From Labrenzia sp. PHM005 (GTDB lineage Bacteria; Pseudomonadota; Alphaproteobacteria; Rhizobiales; Stappiaceae), in contig NZ_CP041191.1 in NCBI RefSeq assembly GCF_006517275.1, forward strand, positions 756,501 through 820,500: a stretch of 64,000 nucleotides of DNA, in the 5' to 3' direction. The first letter of the stretch is position 1. Each line of letters starts with the position of its first letter. Positions 1 through 7,652 of this stretch are shown here, in pieces. Below the pieces are notes generated by a model, which saw nothing but the letters and a program-made list of their open reading frames with translations, ran no database searches and had not been told where the DNA came from. Made by a program: the position numbers and the translations under genes.

Positions 1-306
1 GTCGATATCGCGGCGGATGACGCCGGCCAACTGCTGGGATTTATCGTCTTCTTTGCAAAAGACGATCATATGTTCCTGGAGAATGTCGCGATCCATGCCG
101 CAGCAGCCGGACAAGGGATCGGTAAGGCCCTGATAAGTCATTGTGAGAAACAGGCCCGCGCGCTCGGGCTGCCATCTGTTTGTCTTTATACGAATGAGAA
201 AATGACCGCGAACCTTAAGATCTATCCAAAGCTTGGCTACACGGAAACTGGCCGCCACGAGGAAGACGGCTTCAGTCGCGTCTATTTTGAAAAGTTGTTG
301 GGCTAG
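1..306 (+). CDS. GNAT-family N-acetyltransferase (5' end outside window)
   Basis: The reading frame is open from the first base of the window and ends at a TAG at 304-306, so only the C-terminal ~101 residues are visible. The fragment shows the acetyl-CoA-binding turn of the GNAT fold (AAGQGIGKAL, matching the Q/R-x-x-G-x-G/A consensus) after a beta strand with hydrophobic alternation (FLENVAI). It closes with the usual TNEKM...YPKLGYTETGR strand and 'bulge' and the FEK tail. The family transfers an acetyl group from acetyl-CoA to an amine on a small molecule or protein. The substrate cannot be read from this part. It converges with the TRAP transporter operon and a terminator hairpin lies between them. 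The fold call is confident; the function is unknown. Confidence 0.85.
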   Translation, partial: VDIAADDAGQLLGFIVFFAKDDHMFLENVAIHAAAAGQGIGKALISHCEKQARALGLPSVCLYTNEKMTANLKIYPKLGYTETGRHEEDGFSRVYFEKLLG

Positions 307-323
307 AGCCAGGACCAATCACC

Positions 324-351
324 AAAAAGCCCCGGCTCGGGGGCCGGGGCT
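324..351 (-). terminator. Rho-independent terminator of the TRAP operon
   Basis: Bases 328-336 (AGCCCCGGC) and 343-351 (GCCGGGGCT) form a perfect 9-bp GC-rich stem with a 6-base loop. On the minus strand the hairpin is followed by a run of five T (324-328 on the plus strand are A). It lies 20 bases beyond the dctM stop, so it ends minus-strand transcription. It may also help stop the converging GNAT transcript. Confidence 0.8.
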
Positions 352-370
352 GCGTAAGTCTATTTGTCAA

Positions 371-1714
371 TCAGAACATCAGGCTCGGCAGGCCAAGCGA
401 CAGGATCGGGAAGGCCAAAAGGGCCAAAAGGACGGCGATGTCCAGCACCAGAAACTTCATGATGCCGAAGAAGATCGTGTGCACCTGGATTTCCCGGCCA
501 ACCACCGAATTGATGACAAAAACGTTGAGGCCAACCGGAGGCGTGATCAGGCCGATCTCCAGAAGCTTAACGACAATGACGCCGAACCAGATCAAATTGA
601 ACCCCATACCCTCGATCAACGGAACCGTGAAGGGAAGGGTCAACAGCATGGTGCCGATTGGGTCCAAGAACATGCCCATGACAAGGTAGATCGCCACAAT
701 GCAAAGCAAGATCACCCAGGTGTCGAGGCCTGCGGTGGCAACCAAGTCGACCAACCCGCCGGTCACACCGGTGAGCGACACGAACGACACGAAGATCTTC
801 GCACCGACCGCGATGAAAAACAGAGAGCCAGTCTGATAGGCGGTTTCGCGCATCGACAAGACAAAATCGGCCCAGCGCAACCGCTTAGACAGTGTGCCGT
901 AGACCAGTACAAACGACAGGCTGACTGCTGCCGCCTCCGTCGCTGTGAAGATGCCGCCATAAATGCCGCCGATGATGATCACCATCAAGGTGGCCGCCGG
1001 CCAGGCCTTTGTCGCAGCCGTAAACCGGTCATCACCGGAGATCTCGCCTTCTGGCACCGGGGCTGCGCCCGGCCGGAATTTGACCCAGACCATCACTGTG
1101 ATGATGAAACCGGCCAGACTCAAAAGCCCCGGCACGACACCTGCCATAAACAGCCGGCTGATCGAGGTTTCGGTAAAGGTGCCATAAAGAATGAACAACA
1201 CGCTTGGCGGGATCAGCGCCCCGAGTGTACCGCCGGCAGCGACACTCGCTGTGGCCAATTGTTTGTCATATCCATAACGCAACATTTCCGGCACACAGAT
1301 GCGGCCCATCGACGAAGCACAGGCCACGCTTGACCCCGTGATTGCCGAGAACCCGCCACAGCCAATCAGCGAGGCGATCGCAAGACCGCCCGGCAGCCGC
1401 GCCATCCAGACCCGGACCGCGTCGTAAATATCGGTCGTTATCCGCGTGTGGTAGGCAATGTGCCCGGCTGCGATAAAGAGCGGCACCATGGAAAGCGAAT
1501 AGGAATGAATGAACTCAAAAGCGTTCGATTCAATCAACGCCATGGCCGGGCGCAGGCCACGGTCCAAATCGAACTCCCGTCCAGGGCGCCACGCGTAGGT
1601 GACCAGGGAACAGACTGAGGACACGCTGACGAGGGTAAAGCCGATCGGAACGCGTAAGGCCAGCAGCGTCAACGCTGCTATGAAGCCGAATACGCCAATT
1701 GTTGAGGGGTCCAC
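371..1714 (-). CDS. dctM: TRAP transporter large permease (DctM family)
   Basis: A 447-residue polytopic protein of normal DctM length, with about a dozen hydrophobic segments from residue 8 to the end. It is the ion-coupled transport subunit of a tripartite ATP-independent periplasmic (TRAP) carrier in the inner membrane. Family hallmarks visible are the GGFSAITGSSVACASSMG segment near residue 125, IPPSVLFILYG near 170, and MGMFLDPIGTMLLTLPFTVPL near 345. The start is a GTG whose G is the last base of the dctQ TAG stop (TAGTG), which implies translational coupling. It is the last gene of the dctP-dctQ-dctM operon and is followed by a strong terminator. The ligand is not readable, but the neighbouring CoA-ester genes suggest an organic acid. 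Confidence 0.93.
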   Translation of the reverse strand: MDPSTIGVFGFIAALTLLALRVPIGFTLVSVSSVCSLVTYAWRPGREFDLDRGLRPAMALIESNAFEFIHSYSLSMVPLFIAAGHIAYHTRITTDIYDAVRVWMARLPGGLAIASLIGCGGFSAITGSSVACASSMGRICVPEMLRYGYDKQLATASVAAGGTLGALIPPSVLFILYGTFTETSISRLFMAGVVPGLLSLAGFIITVMVWVKFRPGAAPVPEGEISGDDRFTAATKAWPAATLMVIIIGGIYGGIFTATEAAAVSLSFVLVYGTLSKRLRWADFVLSMRETAYQTGSLFFIAVGAKIFVSFVSLTGVTGGLVDLVATAGLDTWVILLCIVAIYLVMGMFLDPIGTMLLTLPFTVPLIEGMGFNLIWFGVIVVKLLEIGLITPPVGLNVFVINSVVGREIQVHTIFFGIMKFLVLDIAVLLALLAFPILSLGLPSLMF

Positions 1715-2313
1715 TAGGCCGCTTCCTCCCAGCTGGGATCATGAGTCTTGTCCGGAGTTCCGCCGCCACCAGACCCAAGGGCAGCCAATAGGTCTTGAAG
1801 GAACAGGATCGTCAGGCGGATGAAGAACAGCGCATAACCGGCAAAAAACGCGACCCGGCCTGGCCATTCCGGCAATTCCAATATCCCGAAAAAGTAGTTC
1901 CCTGATTGGATCGCATGCACCATCGCCAGATAGCCGGCATATGTGATCGGGATTACCGCGAGCAATCCAACGCTGGCGGCCAGAACATTGAGCCAGACAT
2001 GTGTGGCTTTGGGCAGCATGTCGGTCAGAACTTCGACAGCGATAAACCCCCGATCGGCGGCAACATAGGCGAGCGGCAAGATCAGCGCACCGATCATCAA
2101 ATCCCCTACGACAACGACCTCATCCGGGATCTGCACGCCAACCAGAGACCGAAGGAGGATCCCCAGCGTGATGTAGACGCACATCCCTAAGATGGCAGCT
2201 GCCGCGGTGGCAATGAATGCTGTTTCAAGCCAGCCAAGGGCATTCAGGGCCGCGTTTTTCCGGCCCCGCCCGTCATTGGGCGGAGCCGGAACTGGGGTCT
2301 TTACCGATCCCAT
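1714..2313 (-). CDS. dctQ: TRAP transporter small permease (DctQ family)
   Basis: A 199-residue membrane protein with four hydrophobic helices (roughly residues 30-52, 67-86, 103-125 and 150-172), the usual DctQ layout. It is the small membrane subunit that pairs with DctM in TRAP carriers. Family-like features are the IPDEVVVVGDLMIGALILPLAY region and the GYALFFIRLTILFLQDL terminal helix. Its ATG at 2313 lies inside the end of dctP (13-base overlap) and its stop overlaps the dctM start by one base, so the three are one transcription unit. The N-terminal 25 residues are proline/asparagine-rich and cytoplasmic by the positive-inside rule. The C-terminal tail is Gly-rich and soluble. Confidence 0.9.
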   Translation of the reverse strand: MGSVKTPVPAPPNDGRGRKNAALNALGWLETAFIATAAAAILGMCVYITLGILLRSLVGVQIPDEVVVVGDLMIGALILPLAYVAADRGFIAVEVLTDMLPKATHVWLNVLAASVGLLAVIPITYAGYLAMVHAIQSGNYFFGILELPEWPGRVAFFAGYALFFIRLTILFLQDLLAALGSGGGGTPDKTHDPSWEEAA

Positions 2314-3365
2314 GGGTAACCCTTGGCATCGAGCTCGGCCGCATATTTATCGACCAGGCCGGCATACTCATCCCAGATCCCCTGGCCGTCATAGCCACGG
2401 CCTGTCATGTCATCGATCCATTTCTGGACATATTTGTCCGACAAGGCGAGCAGCTTGACGCGCTCTTCTTCGGCCAGCGGAACGACCGGAACCTTGCGGC
2501 CAATTTCGCCGCTTGCCAAACCGGCCTTCACGTCATTGATGGTGGCAAGTTGAATCCGGGCAAACTCATCCACCATATTCGAGCCAGCAGCCATGACCGC
2601 TTCCTGATGCTCCGGCGGGAGATCTTCCCAGACATGTTTGTTCATGATCAGCGCAAAACCACCGACCTGACCCCAGTTGGCTTCGGTAATGTGATTGATG
2701 ATTTCGTAATGCCGGAAGGCCCGGTTGGTATAGTAATAACCGGCTGCACAATCGACCAATCCGGAATCCAGCGCCTGATAAACCTTGTCGAACGTCATGT
2801 TGACGACATTGGCGCCGATTTCGTTCAAGGCCTTTCCAACTGTACCGGTGGCTCGAACGGTCAGACCATCAAAGTCCTCGACCTTTTCGATTTTATGATC
2901 GCCGGTGCACTCGAACTGCGTACCTGTTGAGGTGAAATTGCTCAAGAAGACAACGTTTTCCTTGGCAAGGAAGTCCTTGAGCTGCGCATTGGTGGTCAAG
3001 AGCTCGTGCATTGCGCGCAAACCCACCCAAGTATCTGAAGAGGAAATGGGCAGATCGCCAATTGCCAGCCCTTGAAGCTGCTTTGGCGCGTAAGGCGCAA
3101 TGACGGTTCCCATATCGGCGGCCCCGGCAGCAATCCCATTGAGAGCCGCGGACCATTTTAGAAGCGCGCCACCCCAATGAACATCGAATGTGAGCTCACC
3201 ATCGGTCCTGCGGCTGGCTTCATCTAAAAAGTATTGGAGCGCTTTTGCCCTGGCTCCTCGGTTCGGACCTGCTTCCGAGTACCGGAGCTCGGTTCCGGCG
3301 GATGACACGCCGGCCATGGCAACACTCAAGCCCAAACCGAGAACGGCAGACTTTATGGAAATCAT
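2301..3365 (-). CDS. dctP: TRAP transporter substrate-binding protein (DctP family)
   Basis: A 354-residue periplasmic protein with a clear signal peptide (charged MISIK, then hydrophobic AVLGLGLSVAMAG, and a likely cleavage after SSA). It binds the substrate and delivers it to DctQM. The DctP fold is supported by FDGLTVRATGTVGKALNEIGA around residue 165, which carries the conserved Arg that usually salt-bridges a substrate carboxylate. NMTFDKVYQALDSGLVD and the FALIMNKHVWEDLP strand follow. The start is supported by a GGGAGG ribosome site eight bases upstream. The promoter region (3366-3561) holds an AT-rich inverted repeat like those at the catabolic genes, so uptake is probably co-regulated with them. 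Confidence 0.93.
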   Translation of the reverse strand: MISIKSAVLGLGLSVAMAGVSSAGTELRYSEAGPNRGARAKALQYFLDEASRRTDGELTFDVHWGGALLKWSAALNGIAAGAADMGTVIAPYAPKQLQGLAIGDLPISSSDTWVGLRAMHELLTTNAQLKDFLAKENVVFLSNFTSTGTQFECTGDHKIEKVEDFDGLTVRATGTVGKALNEIGANVVNMTFDKVYQALDSGLVDCAAGYYYTNRAFRHYEIINHITEANWGQVGGFALIMNKHVWEDLPPEHQEAVMAAGSNMVDEFARIQLATINDVKAGLASGEIGRKVPVVPLAEEERVKLLALSDKYVQKWIDDMTGRGYDGQGIWDEYAGLVDKYAAELDAKGYPWDR

Positions 3366-3472
3366 CTTCTCTTCCTCCCATTAAGTGGATCGGGCTTCCG
3401 GCTCGATCCGTGCGGCTATGTCGCTCCGGCCGCAAATTCTCCTTTGGCAGCACAATTATTATTCATTATATT

Positions 3473-3494
3473 TATTATATGCATGCGAATAATA
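3473..3494. promoter_or_regulatory. Candidate MarR-type operator in the TRAP operon promoter
   Basis: A 22-base inverted repeat, TATTAT-(10)-ATAATA with GC..GC around the centre. It sits in the 196-base gap between the racemase gene and dctP. The geometry (AT arms, central GC/GCG half-steps, ten-base spacer) matches the repeat at 7056-7075. TATAAT-like hexamers surround it. Assignment to the local MarR proteins is inference from repetition and context. Confidence 0.55.
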
Positions 3495-3561
3495 TGCATA
3501 TATTGCTTCTTGGCGCAAGCACTCCTGTTTCCCACGCATGAATCAATTTTTTCGACAGATT

Positions 3562-4707
3562 TTAGAGCGCGTTGCTCTTTTCCAGCACCCTCAGATCGGT
3601 ATCGTCCAGTCCCCAATCCCGCAAAGCGGTTTCATTGTGTTCACCGATCACCGGAGGTTGGGAGGGCAGCTCAACCTTTGAGTTTTCGAACCGCGGAGCC
3701 GGAGCTGGCTGAAGCACGCCATCGCGCTCAACAAATATCTCCCGCGCCGCATTGTGATGATGTCTTGGGGCTTCTTCGAGATCCAGGATCGGCGCAAAAC
3801 AGATGTCTGTTCCTTCAAACAAACGGCACCAGTACTCCCTAGGTTTCGCTCCAATGATCGCTTCGAAACTACGCCTGATGTCCGGCCAGCGATTTTGGTC
3901 ATGCCGGTCACCGACTTGGGCAGGATCCAATTCCAAAAGTTCCAGAAAGAGGGCCCAGAATTTTTCTTCAATGGGAGCAATCGACACCCATTTGCCATCT
4001 GAACACCTATAGACACCGTAATAGGGCGCGGCTCCATCCAAGCGGTTGCTAGCGCGCTGGTTTTGCCACCGATTGCAAGCAAGCCACATATAGACCGGCG
4101 CCATCAGGGCCGCAGTGCCATCACAAATCGCAGCATCGACCACATCGCCCTTGCCCGTCTTTTGTGCTTGTAAAAGAGCGCAGACAATCCCAAAGGCCAG
4201 GAACATACCGCCGCCGCCATAATCGCCGAGCAGATTCATCGGCGGAACCGGATCCCGGCCCTTTTCGCCAAACGACCAGAGCGCACCGGAGAGCGAAATA
4301 TAATTCATGTCGTGACCGGCAGCACTCGACAACGGTCCAGTCTGGCCCCAGCCGGTCATGCGCCCATAGACAAGCGCCGGATTGCGGGAAAGGCAAACAT
4401 CTGGACCAAGACCAAGGCGCTCCATAACGCCTGGGCGGAATCCTTCAACCAAGGCATCCGCCCGTTCGATCAACTTGAGAGCCGTTTGGATCGCGTCGGG
4501 ATCCTTGAGATCCAAGGTGATGGATTTGCGGCCACGCGCGACGCTGTTCTTTCGCTGATCTTCAATGCCTTCTATGTTCTGGGCGCCGGTTGGCTCCCTG
4601 TCGATCCGCAGAATTTCCGCACCCATGTCGGCGAGCATCATGCACCCGAATGGGCCGGGCCCTATTCCAGCAAATTCAACTATCTTCAGCCCCTGAAGCG
4701 GCCCCAT
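3562..4707 (-). CDS. CaiB/BaiF family protein, alpha-methylacyl-CoA racemase-like
   Basis: A 381-residue class III CoA-transferase-fold protein. Its motifs favour the alpha-methylacyl-CoA racemase branch. GHDMNYISLSGAL holds the His used as acid/base in the bacterial racemase, and LLGDYGGGGMFLAFGI holds the catalytic Asp. The N-terminal MGPLQGLKIVEFAGIGPGPF is typical of both branches. Racemases epimerise the C2 methyl of 2-methylacyl-CoA esters so that stereospecific oxidases can act. That fits the acyl-CoA dehydrogenases and hydratase-2/dehydrogenase nearby. The start has a GGGAGG site. It lies 29 bases downstream of the MarR gene and is probably co-transcribed with it. A genuine CoA-transferase is the alternative. 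Confidence 0.82.
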   Translation of the reverse strand: MGPLQGLKIVEFAGIGPGPFGCMMLADMGAEILRIDREPTGAQNIEGIEDQRKNSVARGRKSITLDLKDPDAIQTALKLIERADALVEGFRPGVMERLGLGPDVCLSRNPALVYGRMTGWGQTGPLSSAAGHDMNYISLSGALWSFGEKGRDPVPPMNLLGDYGGGGMFLAFGIVCALLQAQKTGKGDVVDAAICDGTAALMAPVYMWLACNRWQNQRASNRLDGAAPYYGVYRCSDGKWVSIAPIEEKFWALFLELLELDPAQVGDRHDQNRWPDIRRSFEAIIGAKPREYWCRLFEGTDICFAPILDLEEAPRHHHNAAREIFVERDGVLQPAPAPRFENSKVELPSQPPVIGEHNETALRDWGLDDTDLRVLEKSNAL

Positions 4708-4736
4708 TCCAAATCCTCCCGTGATGATCCAACCGC

Positions 4737-5183
4737 TTAGCTGGCATCCTTGTTGAGCGTTTCCAGCAGGTTCCTGCGAACCTCCTGCAAGTTGGACAGC
4801 AAAACGTGAATGCTGGTGTCCGGCAAGCCCCGGAAAGAAGCACCGTCAACTTCAGCACTGCATTCGTCCATGATTTTTTCAAGCGGCCGGGCGGACTCTG
4901 TCAAACACACCCGCTTTGCCCGCCGGTCGACCGGATCGGAACGCCGCTCGACTAGACCGCGCACTTCCAGCCGGTCCACGAGGCCGCCCACCGTCACTGT
5001 GCCAACGTCCATCCGCCGGGCGAGGTCCGATTGGGTCAGTTCATCTTCAATTAGCAGATGAAGCAGGACGCGCGCTTGCGACATGGTCAGGCCATGTGGC
5101 GCAATCAACCGATCGAACAACTGCCCCCGGAACCGGGCGATGTCTTGAAAGATTGACTTGCAGGCCGTCAGTGTATCGTCCAT
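4737..5183 (-). CDS. MarR-family transcriptional regulator (copy 1)
   Basis: A 148-residue winged-helix regulator. The recognition region reads LTQSDLARRMDVGTVTVGGLVDRLEVRGLVERR, followed by the wing with DPVDRRAKRVCLTE, the DxRxK signature of MarR proteins. I place the start at 5183 rather than at upstream in-frame codons because an AAAGGAGG site lies seven bases before it and the upstream stretch overlaps the preceding gene. It is a paralogue of the regulator at 16328-16774: same length, matching DIARFR, MD.GTVTV.GLVDRLE, DRRAK and LRKARRNL/LQEVRRNL blocks. MarR proteins usually repress adjacent genes and are released by an aromatic acid or acyl-CoA ligand. Candidate operators lie at 3473, 7056, 16177 and 17005. 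Confidence 0.92.
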   Translation of the reverse strand: MDDTLTACKSIFQDIARFRGQLFDRLIAPHGLTMSQARVLLHLLIEDELTQSDLARRMDVGTVTVGGLVDRLEVRGLVERRSDPVDRRAKRVCLTESARPLEKIMDECSAEVDGASFRGLPDTSIHVLLSNLQEVRRNLLETLNKDAS

Positions 5184-5196
5184 CGCGCTGCCTCCT

Positions 5197-6063
5197 TTAG
5201 GCCGCTCCCAATTCGACGCATCCATTGTCCAAAACCACCGTATCGCGCTCCACCACCTTGGAGCGGAACGAGATCGCATCCCCGTCCCGCCACATTTCGG
5301 TGCGGATTGTTTCGCCCGGATACACCGGACTTGAGAACCGGAGTTTCAATGACTTGAACCGGTTGACGTCATAACCGCAAAAATTGCGCAAGACCGCATG
5401 TCCGGCGACCCCTAAAGTACAGAGGCCATGGAGGATCGGCGCTTTGAACCCAGCCGCAGACGCCACTTTCGGGTCGGCATGCAGCGGATTGGGGTCACCG
5501 GACAGGCGGTAAAGCAACGCTGCATGCGGCCTTGTGGGGAGGTCGCAGACAGCGCAGGGGGCACGCTCGGGAATAGTGTGAGGCTGCGGCTGAGGGCCCG
5601 AGGCCCCGCCGAAACCGCCATCCCCGCGCGCAAAGGTAGTCGATGACAAGGTGGCGAGTTTGTCGCCAGTTTCCTTGTCAGTGAGGTCCCGTTCTGAATA
5701 GATCAGAGCGCCTTTGTCGGCACCTTTGTCCAAGATCCGCGTAATTCTGGTGCGGGCGGTCACTGTTGCACTCGGCGGCAAAGGTTTGTGCCAGCGAATG
5801 GCCTGCTCACCATGAAGGATCTTGCGCCAGTTGATGCCTGTTTCCGGTTTGCGCAACCAGAAACCTGGTCCGGCCAAGACAACTGCCATGGTCGGGACCG
5901 TGGTGAAATCCGTCTCCTCGAAGACAAACGGCAACTGCCCCTCATCCACCGGATCATGACCATACCCGACGCCCAGCGCATAAATGATCGAATCTTTGAC
6001 TGAGTACGTTTGCTCAACCTCTTCAAACGGCCAGTCGATGAGTTTGTCGTAGTCGATTGCCAT
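5197..6063 (-). CDS. MaoC-family (R)-specific enoyl-CoA hydratase (hydratase-2 type)
   Basis: A 288-residue double-hotdog protein, the length of the hydratase-2 part of peroxisomal multifunctional enzyme 2. The catalytic hydratase-2 motif is in the C-terminal half: YRLSGDPNPLHADPKVA followed by GFKAPILHGLCTLG, with Asp and His as the expected pair. The N-terminal hotdog (DYDKLIDWPFEEVEQTYS...) is the substrate-binding half. It adds water to trans-2-enoyl-CoA to give (3R)-hydroxyacyl-CoA. I use the ATG at 6063, which forms a TGATG overlap with the dehydrogenase stop, rather than the in-frame ATG five codons upstream. Together with the preceding gene it reconstitutes a split multifunctional-enzyme-2 pathway of the kind used for branched and sterol side chains. 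Confidence 0.9.
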   Translation of the reverse strand: MAIDYDKLIDWPFEEVEQTYSVKDSIIYALGVGYGHDPVDEGQLPFVFEETDFTTVPTMAVVLAGPGFWLRKPETGINWRKILHGEQAIRWHKPLPPSATVTARTRITRILDKGADKGALIYSERDLTDKETGDKLATLSSTTFARGDGGFGGASGPQPQPHTIPERAPCAVCDLPTRPHAALLYRLSGDPNPLHADPKVASAAGFKAPILHGLCTLGVAGHAVLRNFCGYDVNRFKSLKLRFSSPVYPGETIRTEMWRDGDAISFRSKVVERDTVVLDNGCVELGAA

Positions 6064-6983
6064 CAGACCGGGTCCCAACAGAACACATCGGCGGACCGCT
6101 CAAGCGGCACCAGCGAACTGGAGAAAGCCGGGAAGGCATGATCGAGAATGGTTTCCGGTGTCCAACCTTCCGGTTTTGCCATTGCCCGGATCGGACGGGG
6201 CTGGCTCATCAGCATGACTTCTCCGCCACGCGATACAAACACCTGGCCGGTGACGTTTTGTGCCGCATCCGAAGCAAGCGCCGCCACAAGTGGGGCCACT
6301 TTGGCCGGTGTCATGCTTTTTAAGCGCTCAACCCGGATCCGCTCTTCTTCCGATTTAATCGGAATGGTGCCGATCAGGCGGCTCCAGGCGAACGGACCAA
6401 TGGCATTCGACGTGACGTTGTAGCGGGCCATATCAAGCGCGATGGAGCGGGACAGACCAACCATGCCAAGCTTTGCCGCCGCGTAGTTTGCCTGACCGAA
6501 ATTTCCGACCAATCCAGACGTCGATGTCATGTGAATCATACGGCCTGACTGCTGTTCGCGGAACAAAGTCGCCGCGGCCCGGCTGACATTATATGCGCCT
6601 TTCAGATGAACAGCGATCACCTGATCCCATTCATCTTCAGTCATCTTATGGAAAATGGCGTCGCGAACGATGCCTGCATTGTTGACCACGATGTCGAGTT
6701 TACCGAAGCTCTCGACAGCTTGATCAACCATGCCTTGAGCCGCTTTGGAATCTGTCACGCTGTCAAAATTGGCGACGGCTTCTCCCCCAGCTGCCTTGAT
6801 CTCATTAACAACTTCAGTTGCCGGCAGCGCGTCTTCACCTTCACCGCCGCCTGTCCCGCCGAGGTCATTGACGACAACACGCGCACCTTTTTGTGCCATC
6901 AACAGCGCAATTTCACGGCCAACACCCCGTCCAGCGCCGGTTACGATCGCGACTTTTCCTTCGAGCAAAGTATTGTCGGACAT
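6063..6983 (-). CDS. Short-chain dehydrogenase, 3-hydroxyacyl-CoA dehydrogenase (MFE-2 type)
   Basis: A 306-residue classical SDR. Visible are the NAD-binding TGAGRGVGREIA near residue 16, the NDLGG acidic loop (selective for NAD), NNAGIV near residue 105, catalytic Ser in MTSTSG, and the YAAAK Tyr/Lys pair near residue 167. The N-terminus and the insert rich in GGTGGGEGEDAL are characteristic of the (3R)-hydroxyacyl-CoA dehydrogenase part of multifunctional enzyme 2. It would oxidise the 3-hydroxyacyl-CoA made by the adjacent hydratase. The ~45 residues after the SDR core (PRPIRAMAKPEGWTPE...) also resemble that subfamily. It is the first gene of the minus-strand unit, divergent from the thioesterase, with a shared operator between. 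Confidence 0.9.
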   Translation of the reverse strand: MSDNTLLEGKVAIVTGAGRGVGREIALLMAQKGARVVVNDLGGTGGGEGEDALPATEVVNEIKAAGGEAVANFDSVTDSKAAQGMVDQAVESFGKLDIVVNNAGIVRDAIFHKMTEDEWDQVIAVHLKGAYNVSRAAATLFREQQSGRMIHMTSTSGLVGNFGQANYAAAKLGMVGLSRSIALDMARYNVTSNAIGPFAWSRLIGTIPIKSEEERIRVERLKSMTPAKVAPLVAALASDAAQNVTGQVFVSRGGEVMLMSQPRPIRAMAKPEGWTPETILDHAFPAFSSSLVPLERSADVFCWDPV

Positions 6984-7055
6984 TCACATCCCCTGAGTTT
7001 TTGGGCGCATTCGGCCGCAAGCTTGACCGCGCCATATGATTTGTATCGCATATTA

Positions 7056-7075
7056 ATAATACGCTTGCGAATTAT
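7056..7075. promoter_or_regulatory. Candidate operator between divergent catabolic operons
   Basis: A 20-base inverted repeat, ATAAT-A-CGC-TT-GCG-A-ATTAT, in the 225-base gap between the dehydrogenase (minus) and thioesterase (plus) genes. On the plus strand TTGCGA (7065-7070) and TATAAT (7086-7091) could be -35 and -10 elements, so a repressor bound here would cover the promoter. TTGAAT/TATTAA can serve the minus strand with the repeat between them. It shares architecture with the repeat at 3473-3494. Confidence 0.6.
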
Positions 7076-7208
7076 ATTCAAGCCATATAATATTCATGTC
7101 AACCAGCCAGGACAGGCGCGCAGGCAATGCCTCAAATCCGCTAGCCCTTCGACGAGCAAGGACCACGGACAAATGCCCGGCCGCTGAACAGATTATTTGG
7201 GAGACACC

Positions 7209-7622
7209 ATGACGCTTGCCGAGCCATCGGACGCCATCGGGGAATTCAACAAGCATGTTGGTTTTGAGCTGACCGAGTGGCAGCGCAACCATGCCTGTGT
7301 CGAAGTTAAGATCGAAGACTACCACACCAATGTCATGGGCATCACGCATGGCGGAGTTCTGGTCAGCGCGCTTGATTTTGCCTGCGGCATGGCAGGTTGC
7401 TACCGGCCGCCACCAGAGCCGCGCTTCTACTGCATGACCTTAACGCTCAACACAAATTTCATTGCGCCGATGCGCAAAGGCCTGCTCAGGGCCCATGGCC
7501 GAAAGATCGGCGGTGGCCGATCGGTGTTTTTCGCTGAAGGAGAGATTGTCCTGCCGGACGGCACCTTGATCGCAACTGCATCAGGGGCATTCAAGCTGTT
7601 TGACCGCAAACCGAAGACATAA
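7209..7622 (+). CDS. PaaI-family hotdog thioesterase
   Basis: A 137-residue single-hotdog protein. The motif HTNVMGITHGGVLVSALDFACG (near residues 39-60) is the PaaI/YbgC-like signature, with HGG and a catalytic Asp on the long helix. It hydrolyses acyl-CoA or aryl-CoA esters, probably to rescue CoA from dead-end intermediates of the pathway. I choose the ATG at 7209 over the in-frame TTG at 7197 because TTGGGAGA places a GGGAG site seven bases before the ATG. It is the first plus-strand gene after the divergent promoter and is followed 30 bases later by the HMG-synthase-like gene with its own strong ribosome site. Confidence 0.87.
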   Translation: MTLAEPSDAIGEFNKHVGFELTEWQRNHACVEVKIEDYHTNVMGITHGGVLVSALDFACGMAGCYRPPPEPRFYCMTLTLNTNFIAPMRKGLLRAHGRKIGGGRSVFFAEGEIVLPDGTLIATASGAFKLFDRKPKT

Positions 7623-7652
7623 GCGCCGAATGGGCGCGGGAGGAGAGACATC

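Noticed and set aside
233..1333. Long open frame of 366 codons on the plus strand across the TRAP permease gene
   Set aside because: It lies antisense to a well-supported dctM, is rich in Arg/Asp/Gln/His with no hydrophobic core, and has no ribosome site. It is a codon-bias shadow.
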